A DNA stretch of 39,432 nt from contig LNDR01000399.1 in assembly GCA_001464755.1 (NCBI GenBank), forward strand, positions 1 through 39,432. Reading direction: 5' to 3'. The position numbers and the translations under genes are program-made. Below, one piece after another: positions 16,655-24,873 of the stretch (position 1 is its first letter; the number at the start of each line of letters is the position of its first letter). Under the pieces are notes generated by a model. That model searched no databases, was not told where the DNA came from, and saw only the letters and a list, made by a program, of their open reading frames with translations. The DNA comes from Rhizobiales bacterium Ga0077524 (GTDB lineage: Bacteria > Pseudomonadota > Alphaproteobacteria > Rhizobiales > Hyphomicrobiaceae).

Positions 16655-18063
16655 GATTGAACGCTCCTCCGTCCAGCGGTTCGCGCCTCGATCAACTTTG
16701 CGATCTCTGCGACGTCGCTCGACACGCGATTGATACGCTCCGGGAGACCAGCTTGCCGTGCCACCGCCGCCGGAACGGCAGGTGGACGTCCGATTGCCCT
16801 GGCAATCGCGTCCGGGAATTTAGCCGGATGAGCGGTCGCCAACGTGATCATAGGCACCTCGGGATCTCGCTTCACGCGTGCGGCTACCGCCGTGCCGACT
16901 GCCGTATGCGGATCCGCCACGTAGCCGGTCTCGGCCTCCAGGCGCCGAATCTCGGCAATCGTCTCCTCCTCGCTGGTCCGCCCGGCATCGAAGAACTTGC
17001 GCAAGATTGCAAGCTCATGATGCTCGAGCGCAAAGCGGCCGTCCTCGCGCAGGCTCGACATCTGCTCGTTCAGCCGATCCGGATCGCGGTCGGCAAGCTC
17101 GAACAGAAGGCGCTCGAAATTGGACGAGATCTGGATGTCCATGCTCGGCGAATGTGTCGCTACCACGCCGCGCGGCTCGTAAAGGCCGGTCTCGAGGGTG
17201 CGGACGAGAATGTCGTTCACATTTGTCGCCACCACCAGCCGCTCGATGGGCAAGCCCATGCTGACGGCGGCGTAACCAGCGAAGATATCTCCGAAATTTC
17301 CAGTCGGGACCGTGAAACTGACATTGCGCTCCGGAGCGCCCAGCGCCACCGCCGACGTGAAGTAGTAGACGATCTGAGAAACGAGCCGCGCCCAGTTGAT
17401 CGAGTTGACACCCGCGAGCCCAAGCCGGTCGCGCAGGGCGAGATCGTTGAACAGGGCCTTCACGATGTCCTGGCAATCATCGAACGTGCCATCGACTGCG
17501 AGGGCGTGGACGTTGCCCTCCGCCGCGGTCGTCATCTGCCGCCGCTGCACGTCGCTGACGCGACCGTTCGGGTAAAGAATGAAAATGTCGATCGAGGCCC
17601 GGCCGCGGAACGCCTCGATCGCGGCGCCTCCCGTGTCGCCCGATGTCGCTCCGACGATGGTTGCCCGCCGGCCCCGCTTGAGCAGCGCCCGGTCCATGAG
17701 CCGCGCCAGCACCTGCATGGCGACGTCCTTGAAGGCGAACGTCGGCCCGTGGAAGAGTTCCAGCACCCAATCGGACGGCCCGATCTGGACGAGCGGCGCT
17801 ATGGTGCGGTGCCGGAACGTCGCATACGCCTCGGCAATGATCCCGCGAAGCTCGCTATCGCTCACCTCGCCGCCGAGGAACGGCCGCATGACCTCGAGTG
17901 CCACCACCTCGTAAGGGCGCCCCGCCATTCGGGCGATCTCGGCCGGCGAGAACTGTGGCCAGTGTTGAGGCAGGTAGAGGCCGCCGTCCCGGGCCAGCCC
18001 GGTCAGCAACACGTCCTCGAAGCCGAGCTCGGGGGCCTTGCCCCGGGTGCTGACGTATCTCAC
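16651..18063 (-). CDS. thrC: threonine synthase
   Basis: A 470-residue PLP enzyme converting O-phosphohomoserine to threonine, the last step of threonine biosynthesis. It starts with YVSTRGKAPELGFEDVLLTGLARDG cut short here as the family N terminus, has the PLP lysine Lys112 in GPTFAFKDVAMQ, the phosphate-binding ATSGDTGGAA, and TVPTGNFGDIFAGY. The length is that of the proteobacterial long form. A GTG at 18061-18063 is used as start because the conserved MRYVST-type N terminus begins there, with GAGGG about 11 nt upstream; no ATG fits. The stop overlaps the M16 peptidase start by the ATGA arrangement. It follows SURF1 by 133 nt. Confidence 0.95.
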   Translation of the reverse strand: MRYVSTRGKAPELGFEDVLLTGLARDGGLYLPQHWPQFSPAEIARMAGRPYEVVALEVMRPFLGGEVSDSELRGIIAEAYATFRHRTIAPLVQIGPSDWVLELFHGPTFAFKDVAMQVLARLMDRALLKRGRRATIVGATSGDTGGAAIEAFRGRASIDIFILYPNGRVSDVQRRQMTTAAEGNVHALAVDGTFDDCQDIVKALFNDLALRDRLGLAGVNSINWARLVSQIVYYFTSAVALGAPERNVSFTVPTGNFGDIFAGYAAVSMGLPIERLVVATNVNDILVRTLETGLYEPRGVVATHSPSMDIQISSNFERLLFELADRDPDRLNEQMSSLREDGRFALEHHELAILRKFFDAGRTSEEETIAEIRRLEAETGYVADPHTAVGTAVAARVKRDPEVPMITLATAHPAKFPDAIARAIGRPPAVPAAVARQAGLPERINRVSSDVAEIAKLIEARTAGRRSVQS

Positions 18064-18196
18064 GGCGACAACGGCCCTCGATTGGAGATGCTTTTGAGGA
18101 CAGTACGAACAATCGGCCGACCCTATCGGCGAAGCCTGTCCGCCACAAGGCTGCCCGCAGCAGCACTCCCGGCTGTCCCCAGCATAAATTACAACC

Positions 18197-18958
18197 TCAG
18201 ATTGCTCGTGACGTATCCTCGCGGACACGCTGCAACCTGGATCGCGCAAAGGCCACATACACACCGATGAGTGTGGCGGCGATGCCAAACCATGTCATGG
18301 CGTACTGGAGATGGTTGTTCGCGATCTCGAGCCGCGTCACCCCGCCCTGTGGACCGAGCGGGCCGGCGGGAGATCCCTTCTCGGCATCGAGGAAGAACAG
18401 AGCCACGCGCGTCTTGGCCTCGGGTAGCATGGACCGAGCCATCCCCGCCAGATCGCGCCAGTGCCAGATATTGCGCGCCACATCATTATCGGGCGTGAAG
18501 GTGGCGCTGACCTCGGGCTTCCTCAGCAGCCCGACCAGTGCCACTTCCCCCGCCAGCGCCGGCTCCGGACGTGACGACGCCGCCCGTCGCGCATCCGGCA
18601 CGAAGCCACGATTGACGATCAAGACTGGCCCCGCCCCACCCTGCGTCGCCATTGGTGCATAGATATGCCACCCTGGTCCAGCCGACGACGCCACCCAGAG
18701 ATGCCTCTCGATCCCAGGCATGAACTGCCCCGATACAGCAACGCGCGTGTACTCCAGATCCTCACCCTTTCGCGCGCGCTCCAACGCTTCCGTGAACGGC
18801 ATCGGTGCGGCCACCACCCGCGATTCGATCTGGGCGATGAGATTGTTCTTCCACGCGAGGCGTTGCATCTGCCACGCGCCCAGCCCGATCAGCGCGACAA
18901 GCGCGATCGCGCTCAGCACAGTCGGCCAAAAAAGACCCAAATTTCGACGTGCGGTCAA
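18197..18958 (-). CDS. SURF1-family cytochrome oxidase assembly protein
   Basis: A 253-residue inner-membrane protein of the SURF1/Shy1 family, which helps insert haem a into cytochrome c oxidase. There is an N-terminal membrane helix (about residues 8-26, ending GLGAWQMQRLAWK), a periplasmic domain with WHIYAPM and VNRGFVP, and a C-terminal helix in YAMTWFGIAATLIGVYVAF. The start is a TTG at 18956-18958 that shares bases with the DUF983 stop (TTGA); GAGGAG sits 8 nt upstream. Reading from an upstream ATG would add 89 residues that are only the DUF983 gene in another frame. Structural oxidase genes, often adjacent in this order, are not in the window. Confidence 0.9.
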   Translation of the reverse strand: MTARRNLGLFWPTVLSAIALVALIGLGAWQMQRLAWKNNLIAQIESRVVAAPMPFTEALERARKGEDLEYTRVAVSGQFMPGIERHLWVASSAGPGWHIYAPMATQGGAGPVLIVNRGFVPDARRAASSRPEPALAGEVALVGLLRKPEVSATFTPDNDVARNIWHWRDLAGMARSMLPEAKTRVALFFLDAEKGSPAGPLGPQGGVTRLEIANNHLQYAMTWFGIAATLIGVYVAFARSRLQRVREDTSRAI

Positions 18959-19344
18959 ACCTTTGGCTCCTCGAGATCGGCATGCCCCACCTCGCGCGCC
19001 GCATAGCGGAACTGAAGCGCCGCCAGTGTCCCTTTGAGCACCTTCAGCAGTCCCAATGCCAAAAGCGGCGTCAGGATACCCCACAGCAGCACATGTCCCC
19101 AAACCGGCACCCCGAACACGAATTCGGCGATCATCGCCCCGCCAAGGATCAAGAAGCCCAGGATAAAGATCGCGAATACGGCTGGACCGTCGCCGGCGTC
19201 GATGAAGGCGTAGTCGAGCCCGCACGCCTCACACTTGTCCTTGAGCCCAAGTGACAGCAGCCCAGGAAACAGATTGCCCTTTCCGCAACGCGGACACCGG
19301 CAGCCGAGACCGGCGGCAATCGGCGAGGGAGCAGTATCAGTCAT
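18955..19344 (-). CDS. DUF983 membrane protein with zinc-ribbon motif
   Basis: A 129-residue DUF983 protein. The cytoplasmic N terminus has two CxxC pairs, CPRCGKGNLF and CEACGLDY, like a zinc ribbon, followed by DAGDGPAVFAIFILGF, the family signature, and two membrane helices. DUF983 genes usually lie beside cytochrome oxidase assembly genes in alphaproteobacteria, suggesting a role there, but none is proven. ATG 19344 is chosen since conservation starts about 12 residues later; the ribosome site is weak (AAGG about 11 nt upstream). An in-frame extension to 19530 has no family features. It is translationally coupled to SURF1. Confidence 0.88.
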   Translation of the reverse strand: MTDTAPSPIAAGLGCRCPRCGKGNLFPGLLSLGLKDKCEACGLDYAFIDAGDGPAVFAIFILGFLILGGAMIAEFVFGVPVWGHVLLWGILTPLLALGLLKVLKGTLAALQFRYAAREVGHADLEEPKV

Positions 19345-19547
19345 TGCGCTGCGAGCCTTGCTGGAGCCGCGAACCGACGTTCCCGACGATGTGGGCTCCC
19401 TCACCGAGCCCAGCAATCCGGCCAATCGACGCGGCGGACGGGGGCGGCCGAGCGTTTGAAAGCTGGGCAATCGCTGCTCGTCCAGACTATCAATAGGCGC
19501 GACGGCGGCGTCATTGCCGCCCCCCCACATCGAACGAGGCAGGCGAG

Positions 19548-20294
19548 ATGCAGCGCGAAGCGAAGTCGGAGACGAGTGCCGGGAGCTGGAAGACGACGCC
19601 CGAGCAGCGGCACAACCTCACCGTCGAGGACGCCATCCGGGGCCGCCAGTCGATCCGAGGGTTCCTGAAGACGCCCGTCCCTCGTCCCCTCATCGCCCGC
19701 ATCCTGGAGACGGCGGGCCGTGCACCCTCGGGCACCAACATCCAGCCGTGGAAGGTCTACGTCGCCGACGGCGCGATCCGCGACCAGATCACCGCCGAGA
19801 TGTGCCACGCCTACGACACGGCTCCCGAACCCGAGCGGCCGTACAATTACTATCCGCAGAAGTGGCGCGAGCCCTACATCGGCCGCCGCCGCGCCTGCGG
19901 ATGGGGCCTCTACGGCACCCTCGGCATCACACGCGAGGACAAGGAGGGCATGCGCCTCCAGCGCCGCGGCAACTACGACTTGTTCGGTGCGCCCGTCGGC
20001 CTCTTCTTCACCATCGACAAGGACATGGAGATCGGCTCCTGGCTGGACAGCGGCATGTTCATCCAGTCGGTGATGATCGCCGCCCGCCAGTTCGGCCTCG
20101 AGACGTGCCCGCAAGCCGCGCTCGCCAACTATCACGAGCTCCTCCGCAAGCGCCTCGGCATGCCCGATGTCGAGCAGGTCGTCTGCGGCATGGCCCTCGG
20201 CTACCCGGACCCCGACGCCAAGGTGAACACCTTCCGCACCGACCGCGAGCCCGTCGAGGCGTTCACGACTTTCGTCGACGAGATCAAAGGATAG
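19548..20294 (+). CDS. nitroreductase family protein
   Basis: A 248-residue FMN-dependent nitroreductase-fold protein. The FMN-binding start is VEDAIRGRQSIRGFLKTPVP (about residues 25-44), followed by AGRAPSGTNIQPWKVYV, and the second flavin/dimer region includes DSGMFIQSVMIAARQFGLETCPQ. The C-terminal CGMALGYPDPDAKVNTFRTDR is typical of a group annotated as nitroreductases with unknown physiological substrate; they reduce nitro compounds, quinones or enones with NAD(P)H. ATG 19548 has GAGG upstream. The 203 nt before it, shared with the divergent DUF983 gene, shows no clear promoter. A perfect hairpin follows the stop codon. Confidence 0.88.
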   Translation: MQREAKSETSAGSWKTTPEQRHNLTVEDAIRGRQSIRGFLKTPVPRPLIARILETAGRAPSGTNIQPWKVYVADGAIRDQITAEMCHAYDTAPEPERPYNYYPQKWREPYIGRRRACGWGLYGTLGITREDKEGMRLQRRGNYDLFGAPVGLFFTIDKDMEIGSWLDSGMFIQSVMIAARQFGLETCPQAALANYHELLRKRLGMPDVEQVVCGMALGYPDPDAKVNTFRTDREPVEAFTTFVDEIKG

Positions 20295-20300
20295 AGAGCG

Positions 20301-20330
20301 CGCCTCGTTGCGGCTGGTCGCAACGAGGCG
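20301..20330 (+). terminator. 12-bp hairpin after the nitroreductase gene
   Basis: CGCCTCGTTGCG (20301-20312) and CGCAACGAGGCG (20319-20330) form a perfect 12-bp stem with a 6-nt loop, 6 nt after the stop codon. No T-run follows, so it may terminate weakly or protect the 3' end. It separates the nitroreductase from the FecR-domain gene. Confidence 0.55.
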
Positions 20331-20421
20331 GCGGTCCCATATCCGCGGTTAGCCGTGATCGCACCGTGATGGTGTCTTGCGCGTTCGTTTTTCGGAGCGG
20401 GACTCTTTCAGAGGAATTGAT

Positions 20422-21054
20422 ATGAACCGCAGGGCATTTCTGGCGCTCGTCAGTGGCGTGGTGGCGTGTGCCGGCGGAGTTGGCGCATTGGCCGCGGACA
20501 CGGCTGGCACAGTCACCGCATTGACGGGCAAGGCCGTCGCGGTGAGCGTTGAAGGCGAGCGCGTACTCGCCGCCGGCGCCGCCATCCGCGACGGCGACCT
20601 GATTACAACCGCCGCAGCGAGCCGCCTGACGCTGCGACTCGGCCGATCCACCACCGTGCATCTTGGCCCCGCCACCCGCCTCAAGGTGGAGCCTCATCTC
20701 GCCGAGGCCGGTGGCGTGCTCGAGCTCGTCGACGGCAGCATGCTCTACGACCATGTGCGTAAGCCTGGCGCCGGGCCCTCGAATGCGCTGGTCCGCAGCC
20801 CCTACGGTCTCATTGCCGTGCGTGGCACGCGTTTCTGGGCAGGCCGGTCGAAGAAGCGTTTCGGCGTCTTTCTCGACGAAGGTCGCGTCGAGGTGAGTGC
20901 AGCCGGACGCGAGGTGCGCCTTACGCCGGGGCTCGGCACCGACATGGCAACGCCCGGCGATCCACCGGCAGCGCCTCAGCGCTGGCCGGCGGCGCGTGTT
21001 CGCGAGGCGCTAACCGAAACGACGGGACGTCCACGCATGCCGTCGCGCCGATAA
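20422..21054 (+). CDS. exported FecR-domain protein
   Basis: A 210-residue protein with an N-terminal export signal (MNRRAFLALVSGVVACAGG; the RRAFL start resembles a Tat signal, though the match is partial) and a FecR-type beta domain at about 30-160 including GDLITTAAASRLTLRLGRST, LELVDGSMLYDH and SPYGLIAVRGTRFWAG. FecR-domain proteins sense or bind in the periplasm; outside the FecIRA iron system their role is mostly unknown, and no sigma factor or TonB receptor is nearby here. ATG 20422 has an excellent GAGGA 6 nt upstream. It converges on the CHASE2 cyclase, and FecR-domain and CHASE2 genes are often neighbours, which suggests a shared signalling function (inference). Confidence 0.82.
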   Translation: MNRRAFLALVSGVVACAGGVGALAADTAGTVTALTGKAVAVSVEGERVLAAGAAIRDGDLITTAAASRLTLRLGRSTTVHLGPATRLKVEPHLAEAGGVLELVDGSMLYDHVRKPGAGPSNALVRSPYGLIAVRGTRFWAGRSKKRFGVFLDEGRVEVSAAGREVRLTPGLGTDMATPGDPPAAPQRWPAARVREALTETTGRPRMPSRR

Positions 21055-21085
21055 TCACGGGGCAGCTTTCTCCGACACTGCGGCA

Positions 21086-23194
21086 TCACCCGGCGACGGT
21101 CTCCCAGGTCCGCTCCGCGAGGCGGGCCAGGGCACGGTCGTCGGGATGCTCGCCTGCGAGCTTGGCAAGCGCCGACCGAGCCCGCTCGGGGACCATTGCA
21201 AAGTCCGCCATCGCTACCCGATAGCGATCGCGTTCAGCTTCCCCGAATGCGTCGGGCCAAGGCTCGTAGACGGAAATCGCCTCCGCGACGCCTCTGAGCC
21301 GGATCAGGCCGAGGTCCCGCAGCCGCGACATCCCGATCCGTGATGCCGCGTCCGGCCCCACGGCGATCCCCGAGCCCAGCTCCTTGTTGGCTGCCTCCAG
21401 TCGCGACGCCCGGTTCATGACGTTGCCGTAGGCCGTATAGTCGAGCTTGCGCCCCCCGCCGACGTCACCGACGATGACCGGGCCCGTCTCGATCCCGATC
21501 CGCGTCCGGCCGAGCCCGAGGCGCCGCGCATCCGCCTCCAACCGCAACCGCTCGGAGAAGGCGGCAAGCTCGAGGGCTGCAGAAAGCGCGTGTATTGGAT
21601 GATCGGCAAGATCGAGGGGCGCATTGAACAGCGCGTGCAAGCCGTCGCCGACGATTTTCTCAACCATGCCACCGTGCTCGACGATGATCCGGCTCGCGCC
21701 GTCGATGTAACGGTCGAGCAGCGCGACCAGCTCATCCGGGGCCGCCCGCTCGGTCATCGAGGTAAATCCCTCGATGTCCGTGAAGACGGCCGTAACTTCG
21801 CGCGCCTCGCCCTTGAGCTTCAAAAGCCCCGGCTCGGCAACGATACGAGCCACTACCGCGGGTGCGAGATGCTGCTCGAACCGGCGACGGATCAGGGCCT
21901 CCCGGCGCCGGGTCCGGGTCGCCGTCGCGAGCACAGCGAGGCCGAAGCCGGCGAGCGTCACAGCCGGCACGGTGAGCGGATCGAGCAGCAAAGCCCATTG
22001 CTGCGCGCCACCCAGCGCGAGAGCTCCCCAAGTGCCGGCAAGCCCCAATGCGACCAGCCCCGCAGCAAGCGGCGAGAGGCTTGCCGCCGCGAGCATCGCA
22101 AGACCGGAGAAAACAAGCGCCGCAGCGGTCTCCGCGATCCACAACCAACTCGCCCGGATCGGCGCATCGCCGGCCATGATCTGCTGCAGCGCATCGGCGT
22201 GCAGCACAACGGAGGGTACCAGGACCCCCGACGCTCCCGGCCTGAGCCCCCCCACCTCCGGCGCGGAGCTCCCAACCAGCACGGGCCTCCCTGCGAGGCG
22301 AGCGCGCGAGTCGCCGTCCTTGAGGACCGCGACGGCCGACAACGTGAGATGCGTGTGCCCACCGGCTGACCGCGGCCTTAACCGGAGCATCGCGTCCCGA
22401 CCCAACGGCAGCCGCAAGCGTCCGGTCTGCACTGCCGGCGGATCGCCGCCAACGAGGTAGCTCGAAGCGCCGTTCGCGGCGCGCGCCACTTCCAGCGCAA
22501 GTCCTGGGTAGAGCCCGTTTGGCGTCGCAACCAGGAGCGGCGCGCGCCTGATGCTTCCATCACCGTCTCCCGGCAGTAGCAAAACGCCATGCCCCGCCGC
22601 CACGCCGCCCAGCGGCTCGCCGGCGCCGACCACTCCCTCCTCCTGCCACAAACCCCTCAGATCAGGTCGGCCTCGCATCAGGAACGGCACGGCGCGCGGC
22701 GTCGGCTGGTCCGGCAGCGGATCGAGGACCATGCCGAGCACTGTTGGCACCTGGCCCAAAGCCGCTGCCAACCGCACATCGTCATCGGGCAATCGCTCCG
22801 CCAGAGAAAGAGCCAGGCTTTTGACTGCCGCGTCGGCCGTCGCGCCAGCGAGCTGGCGTGCCAAGGCGCGTGCCGAACGCTCGTCCGTACCGGCCAAGAG
22901 AATATCCAGACCGACGGCGGTCGGCTTGACCGAGGCGATTGCATCCATGAGATCCGCGAGTTGCTCGCGGCTCCAGGGCCAAGCTCCGACCTCCGCCAGC
23001 GACGCCCTGTCGACATCGACAATCACGACAGGGCCCGAGCCCAATGCCGACTGAGGTCGCTCGAGCAGCAGATCCGTCGCTCGCTCCCGTATCACTGTGA
23101 CGGGAGCCGTCGACGACAGCATCAGGCCGATCCCGGCGAGCCCGATGCTCGCGAGACAGATGCTGACCGCACGTGGCAGCTCAAGTCCCCGCAC
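21086..23194 (-). CDS. CHASE2-domain adenylate/guanylate cyclase
   Basis: A 702-residue membrane cyclase. One N-terminal helix (about 10-28) precedes a periplasmic CHASE2 sensor domain (about 35-340, with VVIVDVDRASLAEVGAWPWSR), then about three helices (350-425), and a class III cyclase domain (about 465-650). Catalytic residues look complete: metal Asp473 (VFTDIEGFTS) and Asp517 (KIVGDGLHALF), Lys513, and Asn594 and Arg598 in YGNVMNRASRLE. Lys513 with Asp585 favours ATP, hence cAMP, but this is inference. The start is GTG at 23192-23194 with GGAGG 5 nt upstream. It is the second class III cyclase of the window and, unlike the CyaC-like one, appears active. Confidence 0.9.
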   Translation of the reverse strand: MRGLELPRAVSICLASIGLAGIGLMLSSTAPVTVIRERATDLLLERPQSALGSGPVVIVDVDRASLAEVGAWPWSREQLADLMDAIASVKPTAVGLDILLAGTDERSARALARQLAGATADAAVKSLALSLAERLPDDDVRLAAALGQVPTVLGMVLDPLPDQPTPRAVPFLMRGRPDLRGLWQEEGVVGAGEPLGGVAAGHGVLLLPGDGDGSIRRAPLLVATPNGLYPGLALEVARAANGASSYLVGGDPPAVQTGRLRLPLGRDAMLRLRPRSAGGHTHLTLSAVAVLKDGDSRARLAGRPVLVGSSAPEVGGLRPGASGVLVPSVVLHADALQQIMAGDAPIRASWLWIAETAAALVFSGLAMLAAASLSPLAAGLVALGLAGTWGALALGGAQQWALLLDPLTVPAVTLAGFGLAVLATATRTRRREALIRRRFEQHLAPAVVARIVAEPGLLKLKGEAREVTAVFTDIEGFTSMTERAAPDELVALLDRYIDGASRIIVEHGGMVEKIVGDGLHALFNAPLDLADHPIHALSAALELAAFSERLRLEADARRLGLGRTRIGIETGPVIVGDVGGGRKLDYTAYGNVMNRASRLEAANKELGSGIAVGPDAASRIGMSRLRDLGLIRLRGVAEAISVYEPWPDAFGEAERDRYRVAMADFAMVPERARSALAKLAGEHPDDRALARLAERTWETVAG

Positions 23195-23298
23195 ACCGAC
23201 CTCCAGCTCAAGGCTCTTATGGATCGGCGTTCATCATAGTGCCATGGGGCCACGCCGTGAAAGTTCGCTCCGCGGGGGCGCAGCGCACGCTTGGGCCA

Positions 23299-23315
23299 GA
23301 GCCGGCTTCCGGCTC
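23299..23315 (-). terminator. short hairpin at the end of ppx
   Basis: GAGCCGG (23299-23305) and CCGGCTC (23309-23315) form a 7-bp stem with a 3-nt loop, overlapping the ppx stop codon. It has no T-run, so termination is only suggested. Confidence 0.35.
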
Positions 23316-24852
23316 AACCGAGCCTGATCTCGGGCCGGCAACCCAGCAACTCGGCCAGCGCCCCGAACCGGCGCTGCAACCGCTCTCCATCGAGATGGCG
23401 ATGGGCAGGCGGCAGCTTCAGCACCAGCCGATCACCCTCGTATCCGACCGGCGTCTCGTCGATGGTGCCGGGCATCCCGATCGACAGCATATGCGCGGCC
23501 CTTATCGCCGCCCCCAGCACGCGCGCGCGCCGGTAAAGGCGCCGCGACACCAAGCCCTTTAACCGCTCGGAGATATCTTCCGGGCCGTCGCCTTCTCCTG
23601 GACCGACGTGCCGGAAATAGACGGTCAGTGCCAGGAAGATGCGACCAGGATGATCGATGCCGTTCAGCGCCGCATGTGCGATCACGTTGAGGCTCTGCTC
23701 GCCGCGATAGTCCGGCATTGCCCGCCAGCCTATGTCGGACAGGAGGCAGGCCGCATACCGGAGGCGCCGATCCTCCTCGGCCTCCTTGGGACCGGGCGGT
23801 GAGAACAGCGCCTCGGTCCACACCGTCAACTCGCGAGCGTGCTCGAGAGAGCGCGACCGGAGACGGGCGTAGTCCTCTGCAAATGCGATCAGCGGGTCCT
23901 TGTTCTGCTCGCCAGGCGCGAGTAGCGAGTAGATCAGGCCCTCCCGAATACCGAAAACGGAGAACACGACTTCCGACGGCTGCATTCGCTGCACCAGCCG
24001 CTCGAGCACGAGCGCCCCGAAGGGCAGCACCTCGCGTCGCGCCCGGGACACGTATTGGCCGCCCTTGATATCCGTCAGCCGCTTGGCCTTGCGCACCGTC
24101 TCGGTCAAGCTCAATGCATCGCGTCCGCTCAGCCGATAGCCGTGCATCACGCGCAATGGGTAGTCCGCCATGGCCATGTGCAGCTTGCCGAGAGCGCGCC
24201 ACGTTCCCCCGACGGCAAAGAAGGTGCGCCCTCGGCCGGCATCTATCCAGGGCAACTTGGCGAGATGCTGGTCGACGATCTCGAGCGCCCGCTCGATCCG
24301 CCCCCCGGCCTGATCGATCAAACGCAACCCGCCGAGCGGCATCGTCACTGCCGCCCTCCGGCGTCCGCCCTGTACGTCGATCAGCTCCAGGCTGCCGCCG
24401 CCCAGGTCGCCAGCGACGCCGTCCGGGTTGCGAAAGCCCATCTCGATTCCGTAGGCCGCGAGCTCCGCCTCCCGCTCGCCGGACAAGACCTGGATCGGCT
24501 CGCCGAGCACGCTTGCAGCCGCGGCTATGAATTGGGTTCCGTTGCTCGCCTCCCGCACCGCCGCCGTCGCCACGGCGCGGATGTTTTTGACATGCAGGTT
24601 GCGCGCGATACCCTTGAACCGCCTGAGCGCTGCGATTGCCCGCTCCACGCCCTCGGCGCTGAGCTGGCCGGTGGTGACCAGACCACGCCCGAGTGCGCAA
24701 GGAACCTTCTCGTTGAAGAGGGGGACCGGACTGCGTACGGCGCCTTCGTAGACGACGAGGCGCACCGAATGCGAGCCGATGTCGATCACGCCGATCGGCT
24801 CGAGATCGACGAGCCGGCCCTGGCTACCCTGCATGCTTCCGTGATCCGCCAC
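23314..24852 (-). CDS. ppx: exopolyphosphatase / pppGpp phosphatase
   Basis: A 512-residue Ppx/GppA-family phosphatase, releasing phosphate from polyphosphate ends or converting pppGpp to ppGpp. The actin-like phosphate motifs are GVIDIGSHSVRLVVYEG (about 15-31) and VAGDLGGGSLELIDV (about 140-155); TAAVREASNG and LSGEREAELAAYG lie between them. A C-terminal helical domain brings it to the usual proteobacterial length. The start is taken as GTG at 24850-24852 because GAGG lies 8 nt upstream; an ATG six codons later (24834) is an alternative. It follows the polyphosphate kinase gene by 21 nt, clearly one operon, pairing polyphosphate synthesis with breakdown. Confidence 0.9.
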   Translation of the reverse strand: MADHGSMQGSQGRLVDLEPIGVIDIGSHSVRLVVYEGAVRSPVPLFNEKVPCALGRGLVTTGQLSAEGVERAIAALRRFKGIARNLHVKNIRAVATAAVREASNGTQFIAAAASVLGEPIQVLSGEREAELAAYGIEMGFRNPDGVAGDLGGGSLELIDVQGGRRRAAVTMPLGGLRLIDQAGGRIERALEIVDQHLAKLPWIDAGRGRTFFAVGGTWRALGKLHMAMADYPLRVMHGYRLSGRDALSLTETVRKAKRLTDIKGGQYVSRARREVLPFGALVLERLVQRMQPSEVVFSVFGIREGLIYSLLAPGEQNKDPLIAFAEDYARLRSRSLEHARELTVWTEALFSPPGPKEAEEDRRLRYAACLLSDIGWRAMPDYRGEQSLNVIAHAALNGIDHPGRIFLALTVYFRHVGPGEGDGPEDISERLKGLVSRRLYRRARVLGAAIRAAHMLSIGMPGTIDETPVGYEGDRLVLKLPPAHRHLDGERLQRRFGALAELLGCRPEIRLG

Positions 24853-24873
24853 GCCGTCAGCCTCGATCTCGCA

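Noticed and set aside
16657-18270. Long plus-strand open frame opposite thrC
   Set aside because: thrC is certain on the minus strand and the antisense product has no family resemblance.
23192-23194. Moving the CHASE2 cyclase start to a downstream ATG
   Set aside because: The GTG has a strong GGAGG at 5 nt, and a later ATG would remove the first membrane helix.
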